Positions 27,871-38,007 of a stretch of 64,000 nucleotides of DNA are shown in pieces. The notes below the pieces were generated by a model. That model worked only from the letters and a program-made list of their open reading frames with translations, searched no databases and was not told the origin of the DNA. Made by a program: the position numbers and the translations under genes. Source of the stretch: Clostridium_AD sp036569345. GTDB lineage: Bacteria; Bacillota; Clostridia; Clostridiales; Clostridiaceae. The stretch's first letter is position 1; each line of letters begins with the position of its first letter. The stretch spans positions 36,268 through 100,267 of the forward strand of contig NZ_DATCQT010000209.1 of assembly GCF_036569345.1 (NCBI RefSeq), given 5' to 3'.

Positions 27871-28047
27871 ATATTTTCCTCCTAGAAATCAAATTGAATT
27901 ATCATTGTTTCTTAATATATATGTATATATTTCCATATAATATCATGTATTAATATTTTGTTTACATCACACACTATAAAAAAAATGATTTTTGTGGTAT
28001 TATTTTGTTGTTCAATATACTAGACCTTTATAAAAGGGAGTTAATTA

Positions 28048-28908
28048 ATGATTAATATATATTTCCTAAATTTTAGTTTATTTTCACTTTTTTGTTATTT
28101 TACTATTTATTCCTTTATGGGCTGGTGTCTAGAAACTGTATACTCTACCATAATAAAAAAAGAATTTGTTAATCGAGGCTTCCTAAATGGTCCATTTTGC
28201 CCTATTTATGGCTTTGGTATTGTATCTATTATTGTTTTGCTAAACCCTATTGAAAATAATTATATTTTTCTTTTTATAGGTTCAGTATTTTTAACATCAA
28301 TTGTTGAATATATAACAGGGTACATTTTAGAAACCACATTTAATAGTACTTGGTGGGATTACAGTAATAAGCCATATAATCTCCAGGGACGAATTTGCTT
28401 ATCTTTCTCTATAATATGGGGGTTTATAGCAATATTTATTTTAAAAGTAATCCATCCCCATATTATTTATTTAGTAAATTTAATACCCCCTAAGCATGGC
28501 ACAATATTTTTTTATATTACGCTTATATATTTCTTCATCGATTTTACAATTACTATAATTACAATATTTAAATTAAGGTCACTTTTATATCAATTGAATA
28601 AAGCATATTCAGAATTAACTGATAAACTTTCAGATTTTAAATTAAATTTAGGTAATCCTAAAAACATACCAGAATTAAAAATTAAGTTAGATCAGCTAAT
28701 AGCAAGTACCGAGATTAAAATGATTAAGAAAAAATCTGATATAACAAATATCATAAAAGAATTAAAATGGAGATATGATTCTTTATTTATTAAAAAACGC
28801 CCTAATTATTCAAGAATTATAAGTGCCTTTCCTGGTCTTAGATTTAAAGGTTTAGATTCTATTATAAAAGATGTCAAAAATAAAATTCGCAATAAAAACA
28901 AAAGCTAA
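28048..28908 (+). CDS. Putative ABC transporter type IV (CmpB-like) membrane protein
   Basis: 286 residues. The N-terminal half (about 1-170) has five hydrophobic segments and the family signature FMGWCLETVYSTI, GFLNGPFCPIYGFG and TTFNSTWWDYSN, matching the clostridial family annotated as putative ABC-transporter type IV (CmpB). The C-terminal 110 residues are basic and helical. No ATPase is adjacent, and its transport role is unproven. A 61-residue gene follows 13 bases later, so they are probably co-transcribed. Confidence 0.82.
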   Translation: MINIYFLNFSLFSLFCYFTIYSFMGWCLETVYSTIIKKEFVNRGFLNGPFCPIYGFGIVSIIVLLNPIENNYIFLFIGSVFLTSIVEYITGYILETTFNSTWWDYSNKPYNLQGRICLSFSIIWGFIAIFILKVIHPHIIYLVNLIPPKHGTIFFYITLIYFFIDFTITIITIFKLRSLLYQLNKAYSELTDKLSDFKLNLGNPKNIPELKIKLDQLIASTEIKMIKKKSDITNIIKELKWRYDSLFIKKRPNYSRIISAFPGLRFKGLDSIIKDVKNKIRNKNKS

Positions 28909-28921
28909 AGGAGATTAAATA

Positions 28922-29107
28922 ATGAAACAAGATAATTTGAAACTAGCACAAAAGGGAATTGATGATGCATTAGACACTATAGAGTCCTTAGAGAAAACTA
29001 TAAAAGAAACTCCTCTTCCAAAAAATATATTAAAAGAGAGTTTTTATATTCTATCAAAAAAAGTTGATGAGATTGAAGATATCTTAAAAAATGAAGGTAT
29101 ATTGTAA
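28922..29107 (+). CDS. Small helical protein, 61 residues
   Basis: Not recognised. Starts MKQDNLKLAQ with SD AAAGGAG; charged and helical throughout (DALDTIESLEKTIKE, KKVDEIEDILKNEG), no cysteines. Follows the CmpB-like gene closely and precedes a strong terminator, which supports expression as the second gene of that unit. Could be a soluble partner of the membrane protein; this is inference. Confidence 0.7.
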   Translation: MKQDNLKLAQKGIDDALDTIESLEKTIKETPLPKNILKESFYILSKKVDEIEDILKNEGIL

Positions 29108-29133
29108 TTTTACATAAAATTATATATGTAAAT

Positions 29134-29180
29134 AATTAGAAGAGGCACATGAGTTAAAAACTCATGTGCCTCTTCTAATT
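29134..29180. terminator. Strong bidirectional terminator
   Basis: Near-perfect 22-bp stem (AATTAGAAGAGGCACATGAG and complement) around a small loop between the convergent 61-residue gene and truA. Confidence 0.88.
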
Positions 29181-29202
29181 CAAAAATATATTAAATTGAA
29201 TC

Positions 29203-29940
29203 TTAATAATTGACTTCTTCTAAAAACAAGCCTTTAGCTGGTGCAATATGTCCTGCATATTTTCTTTCTTTTTTATCTAAAATACCACTAATTTCATTAA
29301 CATCTGTTTCACCAAGGCCTACTTCAACAAGTGTTCCAACTATTATTCTTACCATATTTTTCATAAACCCATTTCCTTGGACGCTAATTTCTATATTCCC
29401 ATCATCATTTATTATATTTATTGTAAAAATAGTTCTTACTGTTGATTTTTTCTTGGTTTTAAGTGTTGTGAAACTTTGAAAATCATGTTCACCTATTAAA
29501 AATTCTGCTGCTTTTCTCATCTTGTCTATGTTTAAAGGTAAAGCTACATGATAGTCATATTTTCTAGTAAATACATCGTGCGCTTTGTTATTACAAATAT
29601 TATATACATATTTTTTTACCTTTGCGTTATATCTAGCATGGAAATTAAGATCCACTTCTTCCACTGTTTTAACTACAATATCTTCTGGTAAATATTCATA
29701 ACAATAACTACGCATTTTATGTGTAGGCATTGTAGATTCTGTTCTAAAATTTGCTACTTGATTTGATGCATGTACTCCAGCATCTGTTCTTCCTGATGCA
29801 GTAATTTCAATGTTTTCTTCCGCCATCTTACTTAAAACGGATTCTATTTTATGCTGAATTGTATTATCACTATCTCCGAGTCTTTGCCATCCTTTATACC
29901 TAGTACCATCATATTCTATTACAATTTTTATATTTCTCAT
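29203..29940 (-). CDS. truA: tRNA pseudouridine synthase A
   Basis: Makes pseudouridine at positions 38-40 of tRNAs. The 245-residue protein has EYDGTRYKGWQRL, the catalytic aspartate motif SGRTDAGVHA, RYNAKVKKYVY and the C-terminal GNGFMKNMVRIIVGTL. Normal family length. Monocistronic here, ended by the terminator at 29134-29180. Confidence 0.97.
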   Translation of the reverse strand: MRNIKIVIEYDGTRYKGWQRLGDSDNTIQHKIESVLSKMAEENIEITASGRTDAGVHASNQVANFRTESTMPTHKMRSYCYEYLPEDIVVKTVEEVDLNFHARYNAKVKKYVYNICNNKAHDVFTRKYDYHVALPLNIDKMRKAAEFLIGEHDFQSFTTLKTKKKSTVRTIFTINIINDDGNIEISVQGNGFMKNMVRIIVGTLVEVGLGETDVNEISGILDKKERKYAGHIAPAKGLFLEEVNY

Positions 29941-30032
29941 ATTTATTATTTATCCTACTTTCTGTTTTAGAGTTTAATCTAATATTTTTATTTTTTTTAA
30001 TACCTTAACTATATTATATACATATATCCTAA

Positions 30033-31517
30033 TTAATAAAACATACCGTATAAAATAATTTTAAGCTTTGACAATACAAAATTCAATTTCACTATAGGAT
30101 GTCTTGTTTCTGTATTTAAAATAATCCTACGCTTTAGTATTCTCCACTTAGATAACTTCCATGTTGTTTTTAAATCATTTGCTGTTTTCCTTATAGCTTT
30201 TTTTTCTTTTTCACTTCCATCATAAAATACTACAAATTCAAATTCTGAATTTTCACTATCAATTTCTTCATCAAATTTTTTAATAATACTATTCGGTGAG
30301 AGTAATAACCTGCCTGCTTTAGACTCTAAGTTAAATGTAATCCCCTTCTTATTACTTGAGTATAAATATGACTTATAAATTAATTCACTACAAAACAAAG
30401 CATTATCTGTCATAATATCAAAATTATAATCATATGCTTTTCCTAAATATTCAAAAGCTACAAATATAGCCTTTAACTTATCTTCTTTAGATAATTTAGG
30501 ACGTAATGCAGAAAAATAATCAACTTTTGCAATAGCTTCTAGAGAATTTATTACAACTCCTGGTGCAATAACTTCTATAATATATTCTTTATTGCTTATG
30601 TCTTTTAAATCGTCGTAAACCTTAGGGTAAATTACTTTTACATACTCTGACGCTGTTAAACAATCATCCAATAGAATATCATTAAAATACTTGTCCATCT
30701 TATCTAAACACCCTATATAAATTGCAGTATGAGTCCAAAAACCTGGCAACCCTATATTTGTTAATTGATAATTGTTTCTCTTGAAAAGTACATCTCCTGG
30801 GAGTAATTCTTCCTTAATAATATTAATATCTTCATTGCTTATATATTTTTCTTTTCTACTAGAATAATCAACTCCAGTAATACTTATAGCAATCCATTTT
30901 TGAAATGGGAACCAAAAATCGAAAACATTTTTACCACAAAAATCAATCAGGTTATTTCTAACAATATTTCTATGATTTTTAACAAGTTTTATAACATTTA
31001 AATAGTTATTACTAGCATAAGTTAATAACTCTTCTTCGTTTTCATCCCTTTCGTAACCATAAATTTTATAATAATTTACCATAAAATCAAAGTAATGCTT
31101 GCTCCTAAACAACGTCAGCATATACGAAATTTCTGTGATTTCTTGTGTTATATGATAATATTGTTTTTTATTAATATTGTATTCTGGCCTAGATTCATTT
31201 AACATCGACTCCAAATACCTGTTTTTATCAATAATATTTGCCAGCAATACTGCGTTTTTACGTATTGCTATAGTTGATGCATAAATTAATAATTTATTTT
31301 TATTTTTTCCCCTAATTTCATTTAATTCATTATAACATCCTACGTAACTAACCCATTTATCTAATATACTTTGTTTATCAACTAAGGACATATTTTGGAT
31401 GTTAGAACTAAATAGTGTTTCTCTAGACTGAATCCCATTCATAACATGCTCTAATTCTTTTATAAGCTCCAAGGATCTGTTTATTTCCTCTTTAACCATT
31501 CTATGAACTAAGCCCAT
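30033..31517 (-). CDS. Protein with C-terminal YiiX/YebB-like (NlpC/P60-type) cysteine hydrolase domain
   Basis: About 494 residues. The first 220 are helical and of unknown fold. The rest has the permuted papain-like layout of YiiX/YebB enzymes: LLPGDVLFKRN, a histidine in FWTHTAIYIG, and the catalytic cysteine in DNALFCSELIYKSY. Members cleave amide or thioester bonds of unknown substrates. No signal peptide is seen. The ATG at 31517 is chosen because GGGGGAGAAGG precedes it; the in-frame ATG at 31532 overlaps that SD. Divergent from cardiolipin synthase, which is interesting because some relatives act on lipids. Confidence 0.82.
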   Translation of the reverse strand: MGLVHRMVKEEINRSLELIKELEHVMNGIQSRETLFSSNIQNMSLVDKQSILDKWVSYVGCYNELNEIRGKNKNKLLIYASTIAIRKNAVLLANIIDKNRYLESMLNESRPEYNINKKQYYHITQEITEISYMLTLFRSKHYFDFMVNYYKIYGYERDENEEELLTYASNNYLNVIKLVKNHRNIVRNNLIDFCGKNVFDFWFPFQKWIAISITGVDYSSRKEKYISNEDINIIKEELLPGDVLFKRNNYQLTNIGLPGFWTHTAIYIGCLDKMDKYFNDILLDDCLTASEYVKVIYPKVYDDLKDISNKEYIIEVIAPGVVINSLEAIAKVDYFSALRPKLSKEDKLKAIFVAFEYLGKAYDYNFDIMTDNALFCSELIYKSYLYSSNKKGITFNLESKAGRLLLSPNSIIKKFDEEIDSENSEFEFVVFYDGSEKEKKAIRKTANDLKTTWKLSKWRILKRRIILNTETRHPIVKLNFVLSKLKIILYGMFY

Positions 31518-31737
31518 ATCCTTCTCCCCCATAAATTGGCCTCAGCAATTTAGTATTATTATACCATAGAACTTACTGTTCCTTTAATAATAAAATTATA
31601 AAATTAAAATATTTCTATTTCATATAAAAATATTCTAAACAAATATTTTTTTGTATTTTACAAATTTTTTCAGTTTTTTTTTACTAATTTATATGTATAC
31701 TATGAATATAAGATAAAATGAATTTTTGGAGGCTCAT

Positions 31738-33192
31738 ATGTTTGCAAATGAATTATTTTTACGTTTATTTAATTTATTATTTGTTGTTAATATCCTCTTT
31801 GCCTTTGCCGTTGTTTTTATTGAACGAAAAAATCCTGCAAGTACTTGGACATGGCTTATGGTTTTGCTATTTTTACCTAGCATAGGATTTGTTTTATATT
31901 TGTTCCTTGGACAAAACTTAAAGAGAAAAAAGATGTTTGCACTAAAAAAAGAAGAACGAGAAAACCTTACGTCAATTATTAATAAACAAAGGGAATTTCT
32001 AAATGATGAAGGTTTAATTAAATCCAATCCCTTTTTAAGTAAGTATTCTGATATGATGAAACTTAATCTTTGTAGTGATAATTCTTTTTACACCAATAAT
32101 AACAATGTAACTATATTTACCGATGGTAAAGCAAAATTTGATCAACTTAAAGAATCCCTTAAAAATGCAGAACTATATATTCATATGGAGTATTATATAT
32201 TTCAAAATGATAATTTAGGAAATGCTATTCTTAAAATTCTATGTGAAAAAGCTATAGAGGGAATAGAAGTAAAATTACTTTATGATGGAATGGGATGCCT
32301 TAAGGTGCATAAATCTTTTTTTGCTCCACTTATTGATGCCGGAGGGAAGGTTTCTTGTTTCTTTCCTCCCTTTGTCCCATATATAAATCTTAGATTGAAT
32401 TTTAGAAATCATCGTAAAATATGCACAATTGATGGAAAAAATGCCTTTATAGGTGGATTTAATATTGGAGATGAATATTTAGGACATTCTAAGAGATTCG
32501 GTTTTTGGAGGGATACTCATTTGTTCATACAAGGAGATGCAATAGATGCACTTGAGTTGCACTTTTTAATGGATTGGCGATTTGCGGCAAGTGAAGACAC
32601 GATTTTCGACAACAAGTATTTTCCTCACAGATCTCCATTAGGTAAAACGGGTCTTCAAATAGTTTCAAGTGGTCCTGATTCCACTTTTAATTCTATTAAA
32701 AATGGTTATTTAAAAATGATAAATAAAGCCGAAAAAACTATTTATATAGAAACTCCTTATTTTATTCCAGACGATAGTATCTTAGAGGCTTTAAAAATAG
32801 CATCTTTGTCTGGAGTAGATGTACGTATAATTATACCTACTAAACCAGATCACCCTTTTGTATATTGGGCTTCTACGTCTTATATGGGAGAACTCCTGGA
32901 ATCTGGCGTCAAATGTTATACTTACAATAAAGGTTTTCTTCATAGCAAATTTCTCTCTATTGATGAATCTATAAGCTCTGTAGGTACCGCAAATCTAGAT
33001 ATTCGAAGTTTTACTTTAAACTTCGAAATTAATGCATTTATATACGATAAAAAAATCACTTCAGAATTGGACCATTTTTTTATTGATGATTTAAAATCCT
33101 GTGATGAACTAACTCTTGAAAAATACACAAATAGAAATTTCATAGTTAAATTCAAGGAATCTATTTCAAGATTAATTTCTCCTATACTATAA
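31738..33192 (+). CDS. cls: Cardiolipin synthase
   Basis: Membrane phospholipase-D-type enzyme condensing two phosphatidylglycerols. Two N-terminal membrane segments (about 10-60) precede two HKD motifs: HRKICTIDGKNAFIGG (about 223) and HSKFLSIDESISSVGTANLD (about 400). Length about 484 is standard. The ATG at 31738 sits 5 bases after GGAGG; an in-frame TTG at 31726 overlaps the SD and is rejected. Monocistronic with a strong terminator. Confidence 0.95.
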   Translation: MFANELFLRLFNLLFVVNILFAFAVVFIERKNPASTWTWLMVLLFLPSIGFVLYLFLGQNLKRKKMFALKKEERENLTSIINKQREFLNDEGLIKSNPFLSKYSDMMKLNLCSDNSFYTNNNNVTIFTDGKAKFDQLKESLKNAELYIHMEYYIFQNDNLGNAILKILCEKAIEGIEVKLLYDGMGCLKVHKSFFAPLIDAGGKVSCFFPPFVPYINLRLNFRNHRKICTIDGKNAFIGGFNIGDEYLGHSKRFGFWRDTHLFIQGDAIDALELHFLMDWRFAASEDTIFDNKYFPHRSPLGKTGLQIVSSGPDSTFNSIKNGYLKMINKAEKTIYIETPYFIPDDSILEALKIASLSGVDVRIIIPTKPDHPFVYWASTSYMGELLESGVKCYTYNKGFLHSKFLSIDESISSVGTANLDIRSFTLNFEINAFIYDKKITSELDHFFIDDLKSCDELTLEKYTNRNFIVKFKESISRLISPIL

Positions 33193-33214
33193 TAAAAAAC
33201 CCAATATATAATAA

Positions 33215-33253
33215 AAAACCCCACAAACACTTTTTTAATGTTTGTGGGGTTTT
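33215..33253. terminator. Terminator between cls and the transglutaminase gene
   Basis: 15-bp stem AAAACCCCACAAACA and complement with an AT-rich loop, between convergent genes; ends in T4 on the + strand and A/T-rich on the other. Confidence 0.9.
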
Positions 33254-33281
33254 AGTAATCCTCATTGTTGCACTTTTTTTA

Positions 33282-35630
33282 CTAATTTACTAATTGCCTT
33301 TCGCTTCCATCCTTGTTTATTTTATAAAATTTCTCATCGCTCATATTTTTATATAATATCCAATCACCTTGAATCTCTATGTCAGTAGTCCAATCGTTAT
33401 TTAGCTTAGTATTTCCAAGACCATCTTTTCGAATTTTAAATAAAAATCCTCCATTAGAATAATCACTGTAATAAATCCACTGTTCATCTATAGCTTCATA
33501 TTTAGATTTGGAATCATTAAGTTTCGCACTAATTTCTCCATCTAATGACATTTTATATAATTTATACCCATCTAATTCATTACTGAAATATATAAAGGGA
33601 CTATCTATTACCGCATGGTACATAGATTGCAAGTATTGAAATTTTTCACTATCACAAATTTGATAGTTTCCCCTAATCCATACATGGCTCTTAGCCATTT
33701 CTACATCAGATAAATTAAAGTAAGTATATCTCACCTTATTCCCTTCATCTGGAGATGGGTCATCCCATGTGGCATCTAAATGATAATATTTTCCATCTAT
33801 TCTCACTATATTCCAGGCATGTGACTCTCCTGCATAACCTTCTACTACTTTTGCTTCTATTCCTGCTAAATTTAATAGTAACTTCATTGTATCAGCATAT
33901 CCTTCACAAACCGCTTTGCCTTTAATCAAAACTCCATAAGCAGTATAAGAATCTTCTGGCACTGTTTGATTAATATAATTTTCATAATCATATGCCGTAT
34001 TTTTCACAACATATTCATGCAACGCTAATTCCTTTTCTAATTCGCTCATGTCACTGCGAGTTACATCATTTACAATCTCTTGTGCCTTCTTATATGCTGC
34101 AGCCACCTTAGTATCGTTAATAAGTACATCATATTTATTGTCTATAGCTGTATACAATTCTTGGAAACTATTAACTTCAGTATATGGCTTAACTGGCACA
34201 ACCTCATTACCATCATCATTTGCAGCGATAACTTTTATTACCTTTAATTTCACTCCTTCATAGAGTTTTTTTTCAGGTTGTTTTTTCATTATTCCCCATA
34301 AAGTTGAGTTAGAAGACATTGCCCATAAATCTAAAACATATGTTCCTGGTTTTGTAGGCGTCCACTCGGTTTGCCCTCTATATGGTTTATCGTCTATAGT
34401 CCACTCTCCTGTTACAGTGTTAAAAATATAAAGTTTATATGTATATGGCCCAGCCATTCCACTTATGCCTTTAATACCACTTACTATAACCTTTTCTCCT
34501 ACTCTATAAGTGCTTTTCTCAATATTCATATCATTTATAGTATAAACTGTATTGCTATTATTTTTCACAACACAATTTAAATAAGAATAAGAATAGTTAT
34601 CAAATTCCTTCAGTGATTTTTCCCCTCTCACCCATACCCAAAGTTTATATTTGCCAACTGTAAACTTCTTATTAGGAGAAATCTCGTAAGGTTTATCTGC
34701 GTCCACTAAAGGTGTATACCCATTAGTGATATCTTCCATGGTTTTTTTATTTTCATCATATATCCATGCTTTATACTGGACCTTTTCTGCATACTTTGAA
34801 GTTAGGTAGAATTTCTCTGTGTCTCCTGCTACTAGAGGTAAATGCCCTATACCTACAAAGGATACTTGTACATCTTTTGCTGCATCTTTTACTGTAATAA
34901 TTTTCATCTTCCAGCCTTCATATAATTTTGACCTTGGATCCTTTATTAAGGACTTCCAAAGCGAAGAATTATTAGACATATCCCAAACCACTAATGCATA
35001 GGTTCCAGGTTTGGTAGGTACCCATTCTAAATTATTTCTATATCCTTTAGTATCAATTATCCATTCATTGGCCACGGCATCGTATATATGAAGTTTATAT
35101 GTATATGGACCTTCCATGCCACTAATATCTTTAATTCCACTTACTGTAACCTTTTCTCCTACTGTATAAACATCTTTAGTAGTATTCAAATTTCCTGATG
35201 AATATACTCTTTTTTTATCATCCCTAGTTAGACAATTTAAACTAGATGTATACTCACAATCATATTTCTTTACAGAATTCTCTTCCTTAACCCAAATTAT
35301 AATCTTGTATTGACCGGTTTTAAATTTTACACTTGGACTAATGATATACGGTTTAGTGGCATCTACGGATTCTGTATACCCATTAGTAATTTCCTCGGTT
35401 TTATTTATGTTAAGTTGATTTAAAAAAACTCTATATTTAACTTTTTTAGCTCCCTTAGCAGTTATATAAAAGCTTTCAGTATCTCCTTCAACTAATGGAG
35501 AATGGTCTACCCCTACAAATGCGACCTTAACAGTATTTTCTACCGCCATAACATATTTAGAATTCCCCCCTAAAATAATAGTAAGGAATATTAATAATAT
35601 TACTTTAAACATTTCTGAGCCTTTCTTCAA
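33282..35630 (-). CDS. Secreted multi-domain transglutaminase-like protein
   Basis: 782 residues: signal peptide (MFKVILLIFLTIILGG region), two long repeats (about 30-250 and 258-480), a transglutaminase-like core (about 520-660) and a C-terminal DUF5050-type propeller-like segment (about 680-782). The repeats share EGDTESFY/AGDTEKFY, ISGMEGPYTYKLHIYD/ISGMAGPYTYKLYIFN and PTKPGTYALVVWDMSNNSSL/PTKPGTYVLDLWAMSSNSTL, so they arose by internal duplication. The core shows cysteine (KAVCEGYADTM), histidine (ESHAWNIV) and aspartate (HLDATWDD). TTG start 7 bases after GGAGG; an internal ATG 18 bases downstream is an alternative. Probable wall-associated protease or cross-linker; substrate unknown. 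Confidence 0.88.
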   Translation of the reverse strand: MKKGSEMFKVILLIFLTIILGGNSKYVMAVENTVKVAFVGVDHSPLVEGDTESFYITAKGAKKVKYRVFLNQLNINKTEEITNGYTESVDATKPYIISPSVKFKTGQYKIIIWVKEENSVKKYDCEYTSSLNCLTRDDKKRVYSSGNLNTTKDVYTVGEKVTVSGIKDISGMEGPYTYKLHIYDAVANEWIIDTKGYRNNLEWVPTKPGTYALVVWDMSNNSSLWKSLIKDPRSKLYEGWKMKIITVKDAAKDVQVSFVGIGHLPLVAGDTEKFYLTSKYAEKVQYKAWIYDENKKTMEDITNGYTPLVDADKPYEISPNKKFTVGKYKLWVWVRGEKSLKEFDNYSYSYLNCVVKNNSNTVYTINDMNIEKSTYRVGEKVIVSGIKGISGMAGPYTYKLYIFNTVTGEWTIDDKPYRGQTEWTPTKPGTYVLDLWAMSSNSTLWGIMKKQPEKKLYEGVKLKVIKVIAANDDGNEVVPVKPYTEVNSFQELYTAIDNKYDVLINDTKVAAAYKKAQEIVNDVTRSDMSELEKELALHEYVVKNTAYDYENYINQTVPEDSYTAYGVLIKGKAVCEGYADTMKLLLNLAGIEAKVVEGYAGESHAWNIVRIDGKYYHLDATWDDPSPDEGNKVRYTYFNLSDVEMAKSHVWIRGNYQICDSEKFQYLQSMYHAVIDSPFIYFSNELDGYKLYKMSLDGEISAKLNDSKSKYEAIDEQWIYYSDYSNGGFLFKIRKDGLGNTKLNNDWTTDIEIQGDWILYKNMSDEKFYKINKDGSERQLVN

Positions 35631-35875
35631 AAATCCACCTCCATGATTGGTTTTAATATATTAAGTGTTTCCAATAATTCTTTACTATGTATTCATGGTT
35701 TACATAATATTTGTTAATATTTTATTATAAATATTAGTCGCTATAATAAAACTATTAAAAAATTCCCAATGAATATATTATACATGATATACTTTTTTTA
35801 TTCCATATGTAAATGCGGTCACATTTATTAGTAATTATTATAAATTTTACATTTTCTAATTGTATAAATTTATTT

Positions 35876-37222
35876 TTACCTTAAAATGGGTATACTAAAT
35901 GAAAAATCAGTTCCTTTTTCCACTTCACTTTCAACCCATATTTGTCCACCATGTTCTTCAATAATAAACTTGCATATAGATAATCCAAGTCCAGTACCTC
36001 TAGGTTTATTTGTAAGAGTATCACCAACTTGGCTAAATTTTTCGAATATATATTTTTTATCTTCCTCGCGAATACCCAAGCCAGTGTCACTAATACTTAC
36101 TATTATATTCTCCTCCATGACTCTTGCGCTGCATACTATGCATCCTTCCTCTGTAAATTTTATAGCATTAGAAATAAGGTTAATTATTACTTGCATTAAT
36201 TTATCTTTATCCGCCATAATCTTAGGAAGTGGTTCACTTATGCTTTGTACTACTTGAAGCGATTTTTCTCTAATAATTGGGTTAGTTAATGTTATTACCT
36301 GAGTAATAATTTCTTCTATATCAATTTCTCTTTTATTTAATATGACTTTTCCGGATTCTAATCTTGATATATCTAGCAAATCATTTATAAGGTTAGATAA
36401 TCTCTCGCCTTCAGATAAAATTATATTTATATTTCTCCTTATTTTAACTACAGCATTTTGATTTTTTTCACTGACAAGATCTAGCTCATCTACTATTGTC
36501 CCCTCAAATTTTCTCTTTACCATTTCTGCAAAACCAATGATTGAAGTTAAAGGAGTTCGAAGCTCATGAGAAACTGTTGACAAGAAATCTGTTTTCATCT
36601 TATCTATGTCTTTTAATCTTTTAAACAGTGTAACATTTTCTATAGCTAAGGCTACTTGACTAACAAATGAAAAAGCATTATCACTTTGCCCTCTATTATA
36701 CGCTGCCCTTTTATGGCTTAGCATTATCACAACTCCATATTTTTTTTCTTTATACACTATTGGGATTATAAGTAAGCTCCTCATGTGATATAATAATACC
36801 TGATACTTAGTCTTATATTTTATACATTCTAATTTATTTAAATCCTTAATATAATAAGGAGCTTTGGACTCTATGACACTATTAATTAGCTCTATACATT
36901 TATTATCATGAAGGTAGCTACTTAGGTTTATCTCCTTTCCCTGAAAATGACAGGCCATAAGCTCAAAGTCATTTTCATTTTTAAATATACTTATAGCAAT
37001 ATCATAAGTTAAAATTTCATTTAAATATTCTAATAATTCATTGAAAATTTCATCTATATCTATAGTAGATTTAAATATACTAATATTAGCATTAATATTT
37101 TTATCAAATTCTCTACGTTTTTTAATCATTAATCTTTTAATTTTTATATTAGTAACTATAATATTTATTATAATTACCACAGCAATAAATAAGTAACTTT
37201 TGCACCATAATATTTTTATCAT
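35876..37222 (-). CDS. Membrane sensor histidine kinase with GAF domain
   Basis: 448 residues: one N-terminal membrane segment (about 10-28), a GAF domain (about 50-195), a HisKA dimerisation domain with the phospho-acceptor histidine (TVSHELRTPLTSIIGF) and a HATPase domain with N box (NLISNAIKFTEEG), G1 box (DTGLGI) and G2 box (GTGLGLSICK). The one-segment anchor plus GAF suggests it senses a cytosolic ligand. No response regulator is adjacent, so it is an orphan here. It is divergent from the RsgI-like gene, with about 160 bases between them. Confidence 0.93.
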   Translation of the reverse strand: MIKILWCKSYLFIAVVIIINIIVTNIKIKRLMIKKRREFDKNINANISIFKSTIDIDEIFNELLEYLNEILTYDIAISIFKNENDFELMACHFQGKEINLSSYLHDNKCIELINSVIESKAPYYIKDLNKLECIKYKTKYQVLLYHMRSLLIIPIVYKEKKYGVVIMLSHKRAAYNRGQSDNAFSFVSQVALAIENVTLFKRLKDIDKMKTDFLSTVSHELRTPLTSIIGFAEMVKRKFEGTIVDELDLVSEKNQNAVVKIRRNINIILSEGERLSNLINDLLDISRLESGKVILNKREIDIEEIITQVITLTNPIIREKSLQVVQSISEPLPKIMADKDKLMQVIINLISNAIKFTEEGCIVCSARVMEENIIVSISDTGLGIREEDKKYIFEKFSQVGDTLTNKPRGTGLGLSICKFIIEEHGGQIWVESEVEKGTDFSFSIPILR

Positions 37223-37381
37223 AGTATCCCTCTATTTTTTACAAAATATTTTACATATCTTTATATGTAAGACTTAATTTAATAATTTACTCCAATTGAA
37301 AATAACAATTTTTTCAGCTTATGTCAAGTATTATTAAATATATATTGTTGCTATTTATTATGATATGAGAGGAGTTCACTT

Positions 37382-37954
37382 ATGCGAAAAACTGGTAAAA
37401 TAATAAATACTGAAAAAAATAAAGTGTACATTATAACTGAAAATAATGAATTTGTAACTCTTGAAAAACACGAGGTTGTACCTGTAATAGGTGAACCGTA
37501 TTCAGGTGAAGTATCTAAGAGTTTCGCCACCTGGAAGTATTTTTTAGTAATTGCTTTTACAATATTACTTTTATTTTCAATTAAAAAGTTTTATTTAGAT
37601 AATAGATATGATTCTTCAGTTATCGTAGATATGAATTGTTCTATAAAGATGGTGATAAATGGTTCAGGTATAGTTAAAAAAGTTGAAGGTATTAGCTCTG
37701 GTGGCTATAAAATAAATGGCCTTGTAGCTTTAGAACATAAATCAATAAACGAGGCCTTGCATTTAATTTTAGATGAATCCATAAAACTAAAGTATCTTAC
37801 TAAAGCCCATGCTGATGATGGATTTAAAATTTCTATTTTTATCTCTGGCAATAAAAATAGAACTCCAATAAATTTAACTGAATTTAAAAAATATGCTGGC
37901 ATACATAATTTTAAAGTTTTAATAAACAACAATGGAGAGGCTTTAATTGATTAA
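37382..37954 (+). CDS. RsgI-like membrane anti-sigma factor domain protein
   Basis: 190 residues with an N-terminal RsgI_N-type domain (MRKTGKIINTEKNKVYIITE and KHEVVPVIGEPY), one membrane segment (about 55-72) and an extracytoplasmic part with the run SSVIVDMNCSIKMVINGSG, which resembles the VSIDINPSIELGIN pattern after the membrane segment in RsgI proteins. RsgI proteins hold sigma-I-type factors in check. No sigI gene and no carbohydrate-binding domain are present, so this is a short orphan form. Good SD (GAGAGGAG). The short gap to rluF suggests co-transcription. Confidence 0.78.
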   Translation: MRKTGKIINTEKNKVYIITENNEFVTLEKHEVVPVIGEPYSGEVSKSFATWKYFLVIAFTILLLFSIKKFYLDNRYDSSVIVDMNCSIKMVINGSGIVKKVEGISSGGYKINGLVALEHKSINEALHLILDESIKLKYLTKAHADDGFKISIFISGNKNRTPINLTEFKKYAGIHNFKVLINNNGEALID

Positions 37955-38007
37955 GGGTACCCTTTGTTGGATATCCTTGTTTCTATTTGTATTAAGGGCG
38001 GTGTGAA

